This document shows positions 17,967 to 27,605 of a DNA stretch of 64,000 nucleotides, piece after piece (within the stretch, counting starts at the first letter, position 1; each line of letters begins with the position of its first letter). Below the pieces are notes generated by a model. The model was not told where the DNA came from. It ran no database searches and saw only the letters and a program-made list of their open reading frames with translations. The DNA is from Microbacterium sp. (lineage in GTDB: Bacteria; Actinomycetota; Actinomycetes; Actinomycetales; Microbacteriaceae), in the NCBI GenBank assembly GCA_031277945.1, contig JAITLK010000003.1:620001-684000 (forward strand), written 5' to 3'. Both the position numbers and the translations under genes were made by a program.

Positions 17967-19391
17967 ATGAGCGCGCAGGAATATGACGTCATTGTGATCG
18001 GGGCAGGGCCCGTCGGCGAGAACGTGGCCGATCGAGCCGTACAGGGCGGCCTGACCACCGTCATCGTCGAGGCAGAGCTGGTGGGCGGCGAGTGCTCCTA
18101 CTGGGCGTGCATGCCGTCCAAAGCGCTGCTGCGTCCGACCGAGGCCCTGGCAGCGGCGCGCTCCGTCGCCGGATCCGCTGAGGCCGTCACCGGTGATGTC
18201 GACATCGCCGCGGTGCTGCGCCGTCGCACCGACTTCACGCACGACTGGGATGACGCCGGGCAGGTGGAGTGGTTGGGCTCGGCCGGTATCGACCTCGTGC
18301 GGGGTCACGGCCGCATCAGCGCGGTGAAGGAGGTCACGGTCACCGCCGACGACGGGACCATCACCGTCCTGACAGCGCGCCATGCCGTTGCCGTGTGCAC
18401 GGGGACGAGTGCGCTCATCCCGGATATTCCGGGGCTGCCCGAGATCTCACCCTGGACCAGTCGGGAGGCCACCTCCGCCGATCATGTTCCGGCATCGCTC
18501 ACGGTCATCGGCGGCGGCGTCGTGGGAGTCGAGATGGCGACGCTCTATGCGGCGTTCGGGTCGCAGGTCACCATGATCGCCCCCTCCGGAGTCCTTCCCC
18601 GGATGGAGCCGTTCGTGAGCGCGCGCGTCGCCGCATCGCTGCGCGAGTCCGGCGTCGTGTTCGCGGATTCACGTCCCGCGTCTGCCCACCTCGGCGTGGA
18701 GGGCCGAACGGTCGTCCTCACGGACGGTTCGGAGATCACCTCCGAAGAGGTTCTCGTCGCCACGGGACGCCGCCCGCGCACATCCGACCTCGGCCTCACC
18801 GCGCTGGGGCTGTCCGGTGTGAACGATGACGACTGGATCTCCGTCGATGACACGATGCGCGTTCCCGATACCGACTGGCTCTATGCCGTGGGAGACGTCA
18901 ACCACCGGGCGCTGCTCACCCACCAGGGGAAGTACCAGGCCCGCGCCGCCGGTGACGTCATCGCCGCGCGCGCCCACGGCCGGCCGGTGGACGACTCGGT
19001 CTGGGGCGTACACGTGGCGACTGCCGACCACACGGCGGTGCCGCAGGTGGTCTTCAGCCACCCTCCGGTGGGATCGGTGGGCCGCACCGCCCACGAGGCC
19101 GACGCTGCCGGCCTGCGCACGCGGGTCGTCGACTACGATCTGGGCTCCGTCGCCGGCGCCGCCACCTTCGCGGACGGCTACGCGGGTCACGCCCGGATGA
19201 TCGTGGACGAAGATCGCGGAGTCGTCATCGGCGCCACGCTCATCGGCCCGGGGGTCGAGGAGATGGTTCACGCCGCCACCATCGCCGTCGTGGGCGAGGT
19301 GCCGCTGGCACGGTTGTGGCACGCCGTCCCCTCGTATCCCACCATCAGCGAGGTGTGGTTGCGACTGCTCGAGACCTACGGCCGCCCGTGA
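17967..19391 (+). CDS. FAD/NAD(P)-dependent pyridine-nucleotide disulfide oxidoreductase
   Basis: A 474-residue flavoprotein of the dihydrolipoamide dehydrogenase / mercuric reductase / glutathione reductase family. FAD-binding [10 protein letters not shown] is at the N-terminus; the redox motif reads [13 protein letters not shown], keeping the CX4C spacing but with SYWA between the cysteines instead of the usual LNVG; the NAD(P) site is [13 protein letters not shown]. The C-terminal [11 protein letters not shown] keeps the His and Glu that form the acid-base dyad. The divergent SYWA variant recurs in actinobacterial members of unknown substrate, so no specific reaction is assigned. TAGCGT 6 nt before the ATG and no Shine-Dalgarno suggest a leaderless mRNA. 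The next gene overlaps it by 4 bp. Confidence 0.88.
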   Translation: MSAQEYDVIVIGAGPVGENVADRAVQGGLTTVIVEAELVGGECSYWACMPSKALLRPTEALAAARSVAGSAEAVTGDVDIAAVLRRRTDFTHDWDDAGQVEWLGSAGIDLVRGHGRISAVKEVTVTADDGTITVLTARHAVAVCTGTSALIPDIPGLPEISPWTSREATSADHVPASLTVIGGGVVGVEMATLYAAFGSQVTMIAPSGVLPRMEPFVSARVAASLRESGVVFADSRPASAHLGVEGRTVVLTDGSEITSEEVLVATGRRPRTSDLGLTALGLSGVNDDDWISVDDTMRVPDTDWLYAVGDVNHRALLTHQGKYQARAAGDVIAARAHGRPVDDSVWGVHVATADHTAVPQVVFSHPPVGSVGRTAHEADAAGLRTRVVDYDLGSVAGAATFADGYAGHARMIVDEDRGVVIGATLIGPGVEEMVHAATIAVVGEVPLARLWHAVPSYPTISEVWLRLLETYGRP

Positions 19392-20152
19392 CTGCACGAG
19401 ATCCGCAACTCATTCCCTGGCTCGCGCAGCTGCATCACCGATCGGCCATGTCCGGGTGGGATTTCACCGCCTTCGACGGACGGCTCGACTCGGACGACCC
19501 ACCGTGGGACTTCGACGACGAGGTGCGCGCCGCACTGCGCTCCAGCATGAACGCCGTCGACGTCGGCACCGGCGGGGGTGAGCGTCTCCTCACCCACCTC
19601 GCCGCCATCGGCGACCGGCACGGCACGATCATCGCCACGGAAGGATGGGAGGACAACCAGCCGCTCGCCCGCGACGCACTCGCGCCGCATGGCATCGAAG
19701 TGCTCTCCTATGATCCGGAATGCGGAGAACGCCTGCCGCTCCCCGACGCCTCGCAGGACCTGCTGCTGAATCGCCACGAGGCCGTGGACGCCGGCGAATT
19801 CGCTCGAGTGCTCCGTCCCGGCGGTCGTCTGCTCACCCAGCAGGTCGACGGCCGAGACGGTGAGCAGCTGCGCGCGTGGTTCGGCGGCGACGGGCTCTAC
19901 GATCACGTGACTCTGGACAACCTCACGACCGAGCTCTCCACGGCCGGTTTCCGCATCGATCGCGCCGATGACTGGATCGGCAAGATGCGCTTCCGCGACA
20001 TCGGCACACTCGTCGAGTACCTCGCCATGGTCCCGTGGGATGTGCCCGACTTCGAGGTGCGTGAGCATGAGGAACAGCTGCATGCGCTCGCTGCGCTTCG
20101 CCCGATCGAGATCACCCAGCGGCGGTTTCGCATCATCGCCACACGCCTCTGA
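19388..20152 (+). CDS. SAM-dependent class I methyltransferase
   Basis: A 254-residue methyltransferase-domain protein. The SAM-binding motif is VDVGTGGGERLLTHL (about residues 57-71); later strands are LPLPDASQDLLLNRHEAVD and RVLRPGGRLLTQQV. The GTG start at 19388 overlaps the flavoprotein stop (GTGA), so the two genes are co-translated. The target (small molecule, RNA or protein) cannot be told. It ends ahead of a 20-bp hairpin shared with the convergent purH. Confidence 0.82.
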   Translation: MTARDPQLIPWLAQLHHRSAMSGWDFTAFDGRLDSDDPPWDFDDEVRAALRSSMNAVDVGTGGGERLLTHLAAIGDRHGTIIATEGWEDNQPLARDALAPHGIEVLSYDPECGERLPLPDASQDLLLNRHEAVDAGEFARVLRPGGRLLTQQVDGRDGEQLRAWFGGDGLYDHVTLDNLTTELSTAGFRIDRADDWIGKMRFRDIGTLVEYLAMVPWDVPDFEVREHEEQLHALAALRPIEITQRRFRIIATRL

Positions 20153-20187
20153 TCCCGAGGGTCTGATCCACAGGCTCTGACCCGCAA

Positions 20188-20230
20188 ACGACGATGGCCG
20201 CGGTGCGTGACGCACCGCGGCCATCGTCGT
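20188..20230. terminator. Bidirectional terminator between the methyltransferase gene and purH
   Basis: A 20-bp perfect stem (20188-20207 with 20211-20230) and a 3-nt loop between two convergent genes. Confidence 0.85.
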
Positions 20231-20245
20231 CCGAGTGACGGAGAC

Positions 20246-21853
20246 TCAGTGGAAGAAGTGGCGCTCGCCCGTGAAGAACATCGTCACGTTCGCGGCCTGT
20301 GCCGCAGCGATGACCTCGGGATCGCGCACCGAACCACCCGGCTGGATGATGGCAGAGATACCGGCGTCGATGAGCACCTGCGGGCCATCGGCGAAGGGGA
20401 AGAACGCGTCGGACGCGGCCACAGAGCCGGCGGCGCGCTCGCCCGCACGCTCCACGGCCAGACGGCAGGAGTCGACGCGGTTGACCTGGCCCATGCCCAC
20501 GCCGACCGTGGCGAGGTTCTTCGCCAGCACGATGGCGTTGCTCTTGACCGCGCGGCAGGTCTTCCAGGCGAAGATGAGATTCTCCATCTCCTCCTCTGCC
20601 GGGCGCTCACCCGAGACCAGCTCCCAGTTCTCCGCCACCGACAGGATGTCGGACGGGAACCGGTCGGCGTCCTGCAGCAGCAGTCCACCGGAGACCAGAC
20701 GCACGTCCATCTCCTCCTGCTGCCAGTCCGCGGGAAGCTGCAGCACGCGCAGGTTTTTCTTGCGGCTGAAGGCCTCCAGCGCGGCGGGCTCGTAGGAGGG
20801 CGCCACGATCACCTCGGTGAAGATGTCGGCGAGGTTCTCCGCCATCTTCAGCGTCACGGTGCCGTTCGCGGCGATCACACCACCGTAGGCGGACACCGGG
20901 TCACACTCGTGTGCGCGCAAGTGCGCCGAGGCGATCGGGTCGAGCGCGTTGGGTGCAGCCACGGCGATGCCGCACGGGTTGGCGTGCTTGATGATGGCGA
21001 CGGCGGGCTTGACCATGTCGTACGCGGCGCGGAGAGCGGCGTCCGCGTCGACGTAGTTGTTGTAGGACATCTCCTTGCCCTGCAGCTGCGTGGCCTGTGC
21101 GATACCGCGTCCGCCCTGGCGGGTGTAGATCGCGGCGCGCTGGTGCGAGTTCTCGCCGTAGCGCAGCGTGTTCAGCCGCTCGGCCTGGATGGTGAGGTGC
21201 TCCGGAAGCTCGATGCCCTCCCCCAGCGTCTCGCCCGAGAACCACGCGGCCACCGCGGCGTCATAGGACGCGGTGTGCGAGAACGCGCGAGCCGCCAGCT
21301 CGCGGCGCTGCGTGAGAGACGTCCCACCGGCGGTCACCGCGTCGATGATCGAGGGATACGACGACGGGGAGACCACGATCGCGACGTTGGCGTAGTTCTT
21401 CGCGGACGCCCGGACCATCGCAGGACCGCCGATGTCGATCTGCTCCACCACGGCGTCGCCCTGCGCGCCGGAGGCGACGGTCTCCACGAACGGGTACAGG
21501 TTCACCACGACGAGCTCGAACGGGCGGATGTCGAAGTCGGCGAGCTGACGCTCGTGATCCTCAAGACGAAGATCCGCCAGCAGTCCGCCGTGCACGTTGG
21601 GGTGAAGAGTCTTCACCCGACCATCCAGCATCTCCGGGAAACCGGTGATGCTGGCGACGTCCGTGACCACGTGCCCCGCATCGCGGATGGTTGCGGCAGT
21701 GGATCCGGTGGAGACGATCTCCACGCCGGCTGCGGAGAGGGCGGCAGCCAGCTCCAGCAGTCCGGACTTGTCGCTCACGGAGATGAGCGCGCGGCGGACG
21801 GGGACGACGTCGCGCTCCCGGTAGTCGGCGGGGTCGTGGCTGTGGCCGGCCAT
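20246..21853 (-). CDS. purH: Bifunctional AICAR formyltransferase / IMP cyclohydrolase
   Basis: A 535-residue enzyme for the last two steps of IMP synthesis. The N-terminal MGS-like cyclohydrolase domain ([17 protein letters not shown], then [15 protein letters not shown]) and the C-terminal formyltransferase domain (IIKHANPCG, and [14 protein letters not shown] with the folate-site aspartate) are both complete. It is the last gene of perM-purN-purH on the minus strand, 33 bp after purN. The ATG at 21853 is the first methionine of the conserved N-terminus, preceded by AGGAACC. Cytoplasmic, housekeeping. Confidence 0.97.
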   Translation of the reverse strand: MAGHSHDPADYRERDVVPVRRALISVSDKSGLLELAAALSAAGVEIVSTGSTAATIRDAGHVVTDVASITGFPEMLDGRVKTLHPNVHGGLLADLRLEDHERQLADFDIRPFELVVVNLYPFVETVASGAQGDAVVEQIDIGGPAMVRASAKNYANVAIVVSPSSYPSIIDAVTAGGTSLTQRRELAARAFSHTASYDAAVAAWFSGETLGEGIELPEHLTIQAERLNTLRYGENSHQRAAIYTRQGGRGIAQATQLQGKEMSYNNYVDADAALRAAYDMVKPAVAIIKHANPCGIAVAAPNALDPIASAHLRAHECDPVSAYGGVIAANGTVTLKMAENLADIFTEVIVAPSYEPAALEAFSRKKNLRVLQLPADWQQEEMDVRLVSGGLLLQDADRFPSDILSVAENWELVSGERPAEEEMENLIFAWKTCRAVKSNAIVLAKNLATVGVGMGQVNRVDSCRLAVERAGERAAGSVAASDAFFPFADGPQVLIDAGISAIIQPGGSVRDPEVIAAAQAANVTMFFTGERHFFH

Positions 21854-21886
21854 GGTTCCTCTTTCCAGGTGGGGGTCGGTGCGCGG

Positions 21887-22480
21887 TCAGGGGTGCGCGG
21901 GAGCGGCGAGGTCGATCTCACCCGTCGCGATACGGCGGACGACGTCGATGAGAAGCTCCCGCTCGACAGGCTTGATTCGTTCGTGCAGCGTGGCTTCGTC
22001 GTCTCCGGGCAGTACCGGAACGCGGCGCTGGGCGAGTATCGGGCCCGCGTCGACGCCGTCGTCGACCACGATCACGCTGGCACCGGTCTCGGTGGCTCCG
22101 GCCGCGAGCGCGTCGCGCACGCCGTGAGCACCCGGGAATTCGGGGAGGTAGGCGGGGTGGGTGTTGATGATGCGCGGCGAGAAGCGGGCGACGACGGCCG
22201 GCGGCAGCAACTTCATCAATCCTGAGAGCACGACGATGTCGGGATTCCACACCTGGAGCTGATGAAGGAGCTCGTCGCCCCACGCGACTCGTTCTTCCTT
22301 GCCGCGCCACGGGACCACGAAGGTCGGGACGCCGAAGGCCTCGGCGTGGGCGAGGCCCTCCGCCTCCCGATCCGCGCCGACCGCGACGATACGCACCGGA
22401 TAGTCCGCAACGCTCGCTGCCTCCAGCAGCGCACGCAGGTTCGATCCGGTTCCCGAGATGAGCACGACAGCCGACAGCAC
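21887..22480 (-). CDS. purN: Phosphoribosylglycinamide formyltransferase
   Basis: A 197-residue GART using 10-formyl-tetrahydrofolate. It has the N-terminal [12 protein letters not shown] phosphate-binding loop, the [18 protein letters not shown] catalytic segment, and the aspartate in [18 protein letters not shown]. It starts at GTG 22480 with no Shine-Dalgarno; TAGACT (22492-22487 on the minus strand) lies 6 nt upstream, so purN can probably be expressed from its own leaderless promoter in addition to read-through from perM. Confidence 0.96.
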   Translation of the reverse strand: MLSAVVLISGTGSNLRALLEAASVADYPVRIVAVGADREAEGLAHAEAFGVPTFVVPWRGKEERVAWGDELLHQLQVWNPDIVVLSGLMKLLPPAVVARFSPRIINTHPAYLPEFPGAHGVRDALAAGATETGASVIVVDDGVDAGPILAQRRVPVLPGDDEATLHERIKPVERELLIDVVRRIATGEIDLAAPAHP

Positions 22481-22494
22481 GCCAACAGTCTACT

Positions 22495-22512
22495 GGCGCT
22501 CGGAAGAGCGCC
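22495..22512 (-). terminator. Short hairpin between perM and purN
   Basis: A 7-bp perfect stem (GGCGCTC/GAGCGCC) with a GGAA loop directly upstream of the purN -10 box. It may lower read-through from perM. Confidence 0.4.
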
Positions 22513-22530
22513 CTACCGAGCGAGCGACGC

Positions 22531-23742
22531 TCAGAACTCGTCGCGACGACGCCGCGGCGACAGCAGCAGGATCGCGGCGCCGACGAGGACCTCGGCGCCG
22601 ATGGCGAGCGCGACGAGACCGGGGTTCGGTCCGAGCTCGGCCAGTCGTCCCGGCCCGATCCCCCCACGCGCGAGTGCGCTGGCGATGGCCGCGAACCCGG
22701 CGGCTCCCGCCGCCACGCTCACACTCAGCACGACGCGCGGCAGGAGTGGTTCATCATCGCCCAGCACGGCGACGAAACCGGAGCGCAGGACCCAGCCGGC
22801 CAGCGCCCCGACGGCGACGGGCACGATGACCACGACGAGCATCAACGGCGCTCCGCCGCTCGGCAGGAGCCCCAGCGGCGGCAGAGCGGGGACCACCCCC
22901 AGATGGACGGCGGCCGGGGTCAGCGTGGAGCCCACGCCCACCGTGATACCCGCACCGCTCAGCCAGGCGACGGCCCAGGTGATGAGTGTGGGAAGGTAGG
23001 CGGCCGACGCCAGCGCGATCAGCACCGCACCCCACACATCCACCCGGGCGGACTGGAACAGGGAGATCATCTCCCCACCTCGGAGCAAGACCGACACGAG
23101 CACGGCGAGCGCCCCGGCGCCCACCAGCGATCCGCAGGCGATGGCGATCCCGCGCGCGGCCAGCGCCGGCAGCTCGCTCCACTGCTCCGGGCTCTCGTCG
23201 ACCATGTCATGCACCCAGTCGACGAGCCCACGATCCCCGTCACGCCAGGCGACGACGAGCGCGCCGAGGGCTGCGGGCACGGTGTAGAGCAGGGCCGGAT
23301 GGAGGATGGCCTGCCACGTGATGGTGTGAGCGAGCGGTGCCGCAGAAGTGAGCTGCACGATGACCGCGACCGCGGTGTACACCGCCGCACCGGAGAGCAC
23401 ACCGGCCAGGCCCGCGCCCGCCCGCATCGCGCGCACTCCCGAACGGGCGGCGAAGATCGCCACGAACGCGGTCAGGGCCAGGGGAGCCAGGGAGATGATG
23501 AAACCACCGGCGTCCGGTGCGACACCGAGCGCGGTGAGGAGCGGCTCCGGCAGCGTGAGTGTCACCGGCACCAGCCCGCCGAGCTGCCAGATCTTCGCGA
23601 TCAGCGGCCAGAGCCCCGCCCAGGACGCATCCGCTGCGGTTGCCCAGAACAGCGCCAGCGGCGCTCCGACGACCACCAGCCCCACGGCGGCGGCGACGAT
23701 CGCGTCGAAGGCGGCGAGGAGGGCGACAGTGAGGCGGTGCAT
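22531..23742 (-). CDS. perM: PerM-like polytopic membrane protein (DUF6350)
   Basis: A 403-residue protein, almost all hydrophobic, with about ten predicted membrane segments rich in alanine, valine and leucine. Its identity rests on this profile plus position: in mycobacteria perM (Rv0955) directly precedes purN and purH, as here. PerM supports cell division and persistence in Mycobacterium tuberculosis by stabilising divisome components. ATG 23742 is used, preceded by GGAAGG. A GTG at 23766 in the same frame is an alternative that adds eight residues. The sequence itself carries no catalytic motif. Confidence 0.8.
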   Translation of the reverse strand: MHRLTVALLAAFDAIVAAAVGLVVVGAPLALFWATAADASWAGLWPLIAKIWQLGGLVPVTLTLPEPLLTALGVAPDAGGFIISLAPLALTAFVAIFAARSGVRAMRAGAGLAGVLSGAAVYTAVAVIVQLTSAAPLAHTITWQAILHPALLYTVPAALGALVVAWRDGDRGLVDWVHDMVDESPEQWSELPALAARGIAIACGSLVGAGALAVLVSVLLRGGEMISLFQSARVDVWGAVLIALASAAYLPTLITWAVAWLSGAGITVGVGSTLTPAAVHLGVVPALPPLGLLPSGGAPLMLVVVIVPVAVGALAGWVLRSGFVAVLGDDEPLLPRVVLSVSVAAGAAGFAAIASALARGGIGPGRLAELGPNPGLVALAIGAEVLVGAAILLLSPRRRRDEF

Positions 23743-23830
23743 GGCCTTCCGACCATACCCGCGCACGCGGGGAGCGCCGCTGCTCCCGCGCCGCCGTCCC
23801 GTCAGTTCTCAGCGACCTCCAGTGGCGCCG

Positions 23831-24274
23831 TCACTCCGCGGCGACGGGCTCCAGCACGAACAACGGGATGAGACGGTCCGTCTTGGTCTGGTACTCGGCA
23901 TAGGGAGGCCACGCCTCGCATGCCCGCGCCCACCATTCCTCGCGCTCCGCTCCGTCCAGCTCGCGCGCCGTGTAGTCACGCTTGTCCGAACCGTCCTGCA
24001 GCTCGACATGCGGGTTCTTGCGGATGTTCCAGTACCACGCGGGGTTGTCCGGCGCCCCGCCCTTGGAGGCGACCACGACGTAGCGGCCGTCATGTTCGAC
24101 ACGCATGAGCGCGGTCTTGCGCAGCGCTCCCGAGCGAGCCCCGAGGGTTGTCAGCACGATGATCGGCTTGCCCTGCATGTCCGCGGCATCGGCGCCGTTC
24201 GACGCTTCGTACTCCTCGGCCTGCTTGCGCGACCATTCGTATCGTCCTGGCTGGTAAATTCCTGAGAGTGGCAT
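23831..24274 (-). CDS. Deazaflavin (F420)-dependent nitroreductase-family protein
   Basis: A 147-residue split-barrel protein of the Ddn type. It has [22 protein letters not shown] followed by [20 protein letters not shown] (each read in parts), then NPHVELQDG and [13 protein letters not shown], the usual landmarks of actinobacterial F420-binding oxidoreductases. These reduce quinones, nitro compounds or other substrates with F420H2. The physiological substrate is unknown. The ATG at 24274 has GGAGG 6 nt upstream. It faces the purine permease gene across 62 bp. Confidence 0.88.
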   Translation of the reverse strand: MPLSGIYQPGRYEWSRKQAEEYEASNGADAADMQGKPIIVLTTLGARSGALRKTALMRVEHDGRYVVVASKGGAPDNPAWYWNIRKNPHVELQDGSDKRDYTARELDGAEREEWWARACEAWPPYAEYQTKTDRLIPLFVLEPVAAE

Positions 24275-24336
24275 ATCGTACCTCCACTCCGGAGGATACG
24301 CGCCTCACCCCCACCCTGACACGTATGAGGAGCCCC

Positions 24337-25734
24337 ATGGCCACGGCGCCAGCCCAGCCCACCACCGCACTCGATCGCTTCTTCCACGTCACCGAACGCG
24401 GATCCACCGTCGGAGCAGAGCTCCGCGGTGGTCTCGTCACCTTCGTGACGATGGCGTACATCGTGATCCTGAACCCGATCATCCTGTCGACCCCCGACGT
24501 CGACGGCAACACGCTGGCCGGCCCGGCGGTCGCTGCGGCCACCGCGCTCACCGCCGGTGTGATGACCCTTCTGTTCGGCATCGTCACCCGCCTCCCGTTC
24601 GCCTTCGCCGCCGGTCTCGGCATCAACGCCTTCCTCGCGTTCTCCGTCGTCGGGCAGGTCTCCTGGCCCGAAGCGATGGCGCTGGTGATCATCAACGGTG
24701 TGGTGATCGTGCTGCTCGCCGCCACGGGGCTGCGGAAGATGATCTTCGACGCGGTGCCGGTGCAGCTGAAGCTCGCCATCACGGTCGGCATCGGCCTGTT
24801 CATCGCGTTCATCGGCTTCGTCAACGCCGGCTTCGTCACGGCGACCGGGAACCCCTCTCCGCCGGTGGACCTCGGCGTGAGCGGTTCCGTCGCCTCCGTC
24901 GCCACCCTGCTGTTCGTCCTCACGGTCCTCATCGGCGGCGTCCTCATCGCACTGAAGATCAAGGGCGCGATCCTCATCGCGCTGGTCGGCGGCACGGTCG
25001 TCGCCGCCATCGTCAACCTCATCTGGCCGCAGGATCTGTTCTCCTTCTCCGGCAGCATCGTGAGCCTTCCGGACCTGAGCCTCGTCGGCAAGGTCGACTT
25101 CGGCTTCGACCTCGGCAAAGTCAGCGTCGTGGCGCTCGTGATGACCGTCTTCACGCTGGTGCTCTCGAACTTCTTCGACGCGATGGGCACGATGACCGGT
25201 CTCGCCCGCGAGGCGAACCTGGCCGATGAGAAGGGTGACTTCCCGCGCATCAAGTCGGCGCTTGTCGTCGAGGGTGTCGGTGCGATCGTCGGTGGTGGCA
25301 CCTCCTCCTCCTCCGCGACGGTGTTCGTCGAATCCAGCGCCGGCATCGGCGAGGGCGCCCGCACGGGTCTTGCCACGTCGTTCACGGGTGTGCTGTTCCT
25401 GCTGGCGATGTTCTTCACCCCGCTGACCTCCCTGGTTCCCGGCGCGGTCGCCTCGGCGGCGCTGGTGCTCGTCGGCGCGATGATGCTCTCGCAGATCAAG
25501 AACATCGACTTCGCCGACTTCCGCGTGCTGCTGCCGGTGTTCCTCACCGTCACCGTCATGCCGATGACCTACTCGATCGCCAACGGCATCGGTGCCGGCT
25601 TCGTCAGCTGGGTCGTCGTCAACGCGCTGTCGAAGAAGGCGAAGACCATCCACCCGCTGCTGTGGGTGGTGGCCATCGGCTTCGTGATCTACTTCGCCCG
25701 CGGTCCGATCGAGGCGGCGTTCGGCGTCGCCTGA
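24337..25734 (+). CDS. NCS2-family purine permease (AzgA-like)
   Basis: A 465-residue membrane transporter with about 12-14 helices. Recognisable elements include VTMAYIVILNP near the N-terminus, AAGLGINAFLAFSVVG and, after the middle, NFFDAMGTMTGLAREA. These match the adenine/guanine/hypoxanthine proton symporters of the AzgA branch. The start at ATG 24337 is set by TGAGGAG 5 nt upstream; an in-frame ATG at 24268 would overlap the divergent gene. It lies near purN-purH, which fits purine salvage. It ends at a bidirectional hairpin. Confidence 0.9.
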   Translation: MATAPAQPTTALDRFFHVTERGSTVGAELRGGLVTFVTMAYIVILNPIILSTPDVDGNTLAGPAVAAATALTAGVMTLLFGIVTRLPFAFAAGLGINAFLAFSVVGQVSWPEAMALVIINGVVIVLLAATGLRKMIFDAVPVQLKLAITVGIGLFIAFIGFVNAGFVTATGNPSPPVDLGVSGSVASVATLLFVLTVLIGGVLIALKIKGAILIALVGGTVVAAIVNLIWPQDLFSFSGSIVSLPDLSLVGKVDFGFDLGKVSVVALVMTVFTLVLSNFFDAMGTMTGLAREANLADEKGDFPRIKSALVVEGVGAIVGGGTSSSSATVFVESSAGIGEGARTGLATSFTGVLFLLAMFFTPLTSLVPGAVASAALVLVGAMMLSQIKNIDFADFRVLLPVFLTVTVMPMTYSIANGIGAGFVSWVVVNALSKKAKTIHPLLWVVAIGFVIYFARGPIEAAFGVA

Positions 25735-25800
25735 TCCGTTTCACAGCGCGCAAAAGGCTGCAATCCGCAGAGGATTGCAGCCTTTTGCGTGCAACGGATC
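25733..25800. terminator. Two-part hairpin, copy C of the recurring palindrome
   Basis: The inner stem is 18 bp (25749-25766 with 25772-25789); the outer 8-bp stem GATCCGTT/AACGGATC (25733-25740 with 25793-25800) encloses it. It lies between convergent genes and overlaps both gene ends. Its arm TTCACAGCGCGCAAAAGGCT resembles copies A and B. Confidence 0.8.
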
Positions 25801-26878
25801 AGAGCGACTGCAGCTCCACCCGCGCGGGCACCACGCAGGTCGATGCCACCGGGACCGCCGCGCGTGTGGCGGCAGCGCGCAGCACGGACTCCATGACATC
25901 GAGGGAGTGGTAGCCCACCTCCCCCGAGGCCCGTGCATCGTCGCCGGCGATCGCCCGGTCGTGGATGCCCACGCCGCGGCCGGCACCGATGTACCCGGCG
26001 GAGGGCTCCTGCACGATCCAGTCCGCGTCGGTGAGCGAACGCACCAGCACGTCGCCGCCGAAGGTGTTGGGATCGGGTACCACCATCGATCCGCTCTCGC
26101 CGTGCACCTCGACGTTGGCCGAGCGCGTGGCCACCGCATCGAACGACATGACGAGGGTCGACAGCACACCCGACGCGTGCTCCAGCACTCCCGTGATGTG
26201 CGTGTCGATCTCGACCGGGACACGCTCGCCCGCCCGCTCCCCCGAGCCGATCACCCGCTCGTGACGCATGCGACTGGCCGATCCGGTCACGCTCACCACC
26301 GGGCCCAGCAGATGGATGAGGGCGCTGACGTAGTAGGGGCCCATGTCCAGCAGCGGACCACCGCCGGGCAGGTAGTAGAAGTCAGGGTTCGGATGCCACC
26401 GCTCGTGTCCCGGCGTCACCATCGTCGCGGTCGCAGCGATGGGCCGCCCGATGCGTCCGTCCTCGATCACGCGCCGGGCAGTCTGGACCCCGGTCCCGAG
26501 CACGGTGTCGGGCGCACAGCCCACCCATCGGCCGGCGTCCTCAGCCGCACGCAGCACCCCCGCACCGGCAGCGCCGTCGGCAGCGAGCGGTTTCTCGCTG
26601 TAGACGTCCTTGCCCGCGGCGATGATCCGCTCCGACACTTCGGCATGCGCGAGCGGAATGGTGAGGTTGACCACGAGGGAGATCTCCGGATCGGCGAGGA
26701 GCTCGTCGATGCTGAGAGCACGCACGCCAGGAACTTCTGCGGCCACCGCCGTCGCACGCTCGATCATCAGATCGGCGACGGCGACCAATCGCACGGTCTC
26801 CAGGCGGGCGAACGTCGCCAGGTACTGGGCGACGATGCTCCCGCACCCGATGATGCCCACGTTCAGCGGCTGGCCCAC
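25799..26878 (-). CDS. Gfo/Idh/MocA-family sugar dehydrogenase (ThuB-like)
   Basis: A 359-residue NAD(P)-dependent oxidoreductase. The Rossmann motif is VGIIGCGSIVAQYLATF, the family EKPLA motif (YSEKPLAAD) supplies the catalytic lysine, and a downstream GGGPLLDMGPYYVSALIHLLG carries the conserved aspartate/histidine-type region with Tyr-Tyr in place of the common histidine. It starts at GTG 26878 inside the end of the ThuA-like gene, with GGGGGA 5 nt upstream. In rhizobia ThuB oxidises trehalose-type disaccharides at C3 with ThuA in the next step. The same gene pair here suggests a 3-keto-glycoside route, but the sugar is not known. Confidence 0.85.
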   Translation of the reverse strand: MGQPLNVGIIGCGSIVAQYLATFARLETVRLVAVADLMIERATAVAAEVPGVRALSIDELLADPEISLVVNLTIPLAHAEVSERIIAAGKDVYSEKPLAADGAAGAGVLRAAEDAGRWVGCAPDTVLGTGVQTARRVIEDGRIGRPIAATATMVTPGHERWHPNPDFYYLPGGGPLLDMGPYYVSALIHLLGPVVSVTGSASRMRHERVIGSGERAGERVPVEIDTHITGVLEHASGVLSTLVMSFDAVATRSANVEVHGESGSMVVPDPNTFGGDVLVRSLTDADWIVQEPSAGYIGAGRGVGIHDRAIAGDDARASGEVGYHSLDVMESVLRAAATRAAVPVASTCVVPARVELQSL

Positions 26879-27564
26879 AGCATCCCCCGCTCGATGATGG
26901 TGCGCACGTTCGGGTCCTGCAGCACGTCGACGGAATGGCCCGGCGTTGCCACGAAGATCCGCCCCCGCCCCCAGTCCCGCGTCCACACCGCGGGCGAGGT
27001 GATCGGCCGGTGCCAGGGGTGGTAGGGCTGAACGGGATGGGTCGTGGTGGCGAGCACGTCGATCAGGTCGTCGTGCAGCACCCAGTACTGCTCCGTGGCG
27101 AGAGGGAAGTCCTCGATCCCGGCGGTGATCTCATGCTGACGGCCGAGATCGGTGATCTCCACCGTGTACGGGAGATAGTTGTCCGACTGCTCGCCATGAC
27201 GCTCATCCGGGTGCCTTCCGGGATGCGTGGCGAACTGCCCTCCGATCAGCTGGAGGTAGTCGGCGTCGTTGCGATAGGAATCGGCGATGCCGCCATGCCA
27301 CCCGGCCATTCCGGCACCGGCCTCGATGGCCGCACGCAGGCCCTGCTGCTCCTCCCGCTGGATGGTGTTCATCGTGTTGCACTGCACGATGAGATCGAAA
27401 CCGGCCATCGCCGCCGCATCGGCATAGATCGCGGGGCTCTCCTCGATCCGCACCGCGTACCCGTTGTCCCGCAGGAACGGGATGAAGAGCTCCGTCGCCG
27501 CTACGGGCGCGTGTCCTTCCCATCCGCCCCGGACGATGAGCGCCGATTTTGCCGTGTCCGTCAT
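26863..27564 (-). CDS. ThuA-like trehalose-utilisation-domain protein
   Basis: A 233-residue protein with the class-I-glutamine-amidotransferase-like ThuA fold: SALIVRGGWEGHAP at the start, GMAGWHGGIADSYR near residue 95, GGQFATHPG, YWVLHDD and a C-terminal PVWTRDWGRGRIF-type segment (here SPAVWTRDWGRGRIF). ThuA proteins act together with Gfo/Idh/MocA dehydrogenases on trehalose and related glycosides. The ATG at 27564 follows AAAGGC. The upstream 114 in-frame codons lack similarity and lie in permease DNA, so they are not included. Confidence 0.88.
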   Translation of the reverse strand: MTDTAKSALIVRGGWEGHAPVAATELFIPFLRDNGYAVRIEESPAIYADAAAMAGFDLIVQCNTMNTIQREEQQGLRAAIEAGAGMAGWHGGIADSYRNDADYLQLIGGQFATHPGRHPDERHGEQSDNYLPYTVEITDLGRQHEITAGIEDFPLATEQYWVLHDDLIDVLATTTHPVQPYHPWHRPITSPAVWTRDWGRGRIFVATPGHSVDVLQDPNVRTIIERGMLWASR

Positions 27565-27605
27565 GTTCTGCCTTTCTTCTGTCAGGTTGTCCGCGCGGGC
27601 GGCGC

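Noticed and set aside
20207..22225. 672-codon plus-strand frame opposite purH and purN
   Set aside because: Antisense shadow of two housekeeping genes; no motif and no ribosome-binding site.
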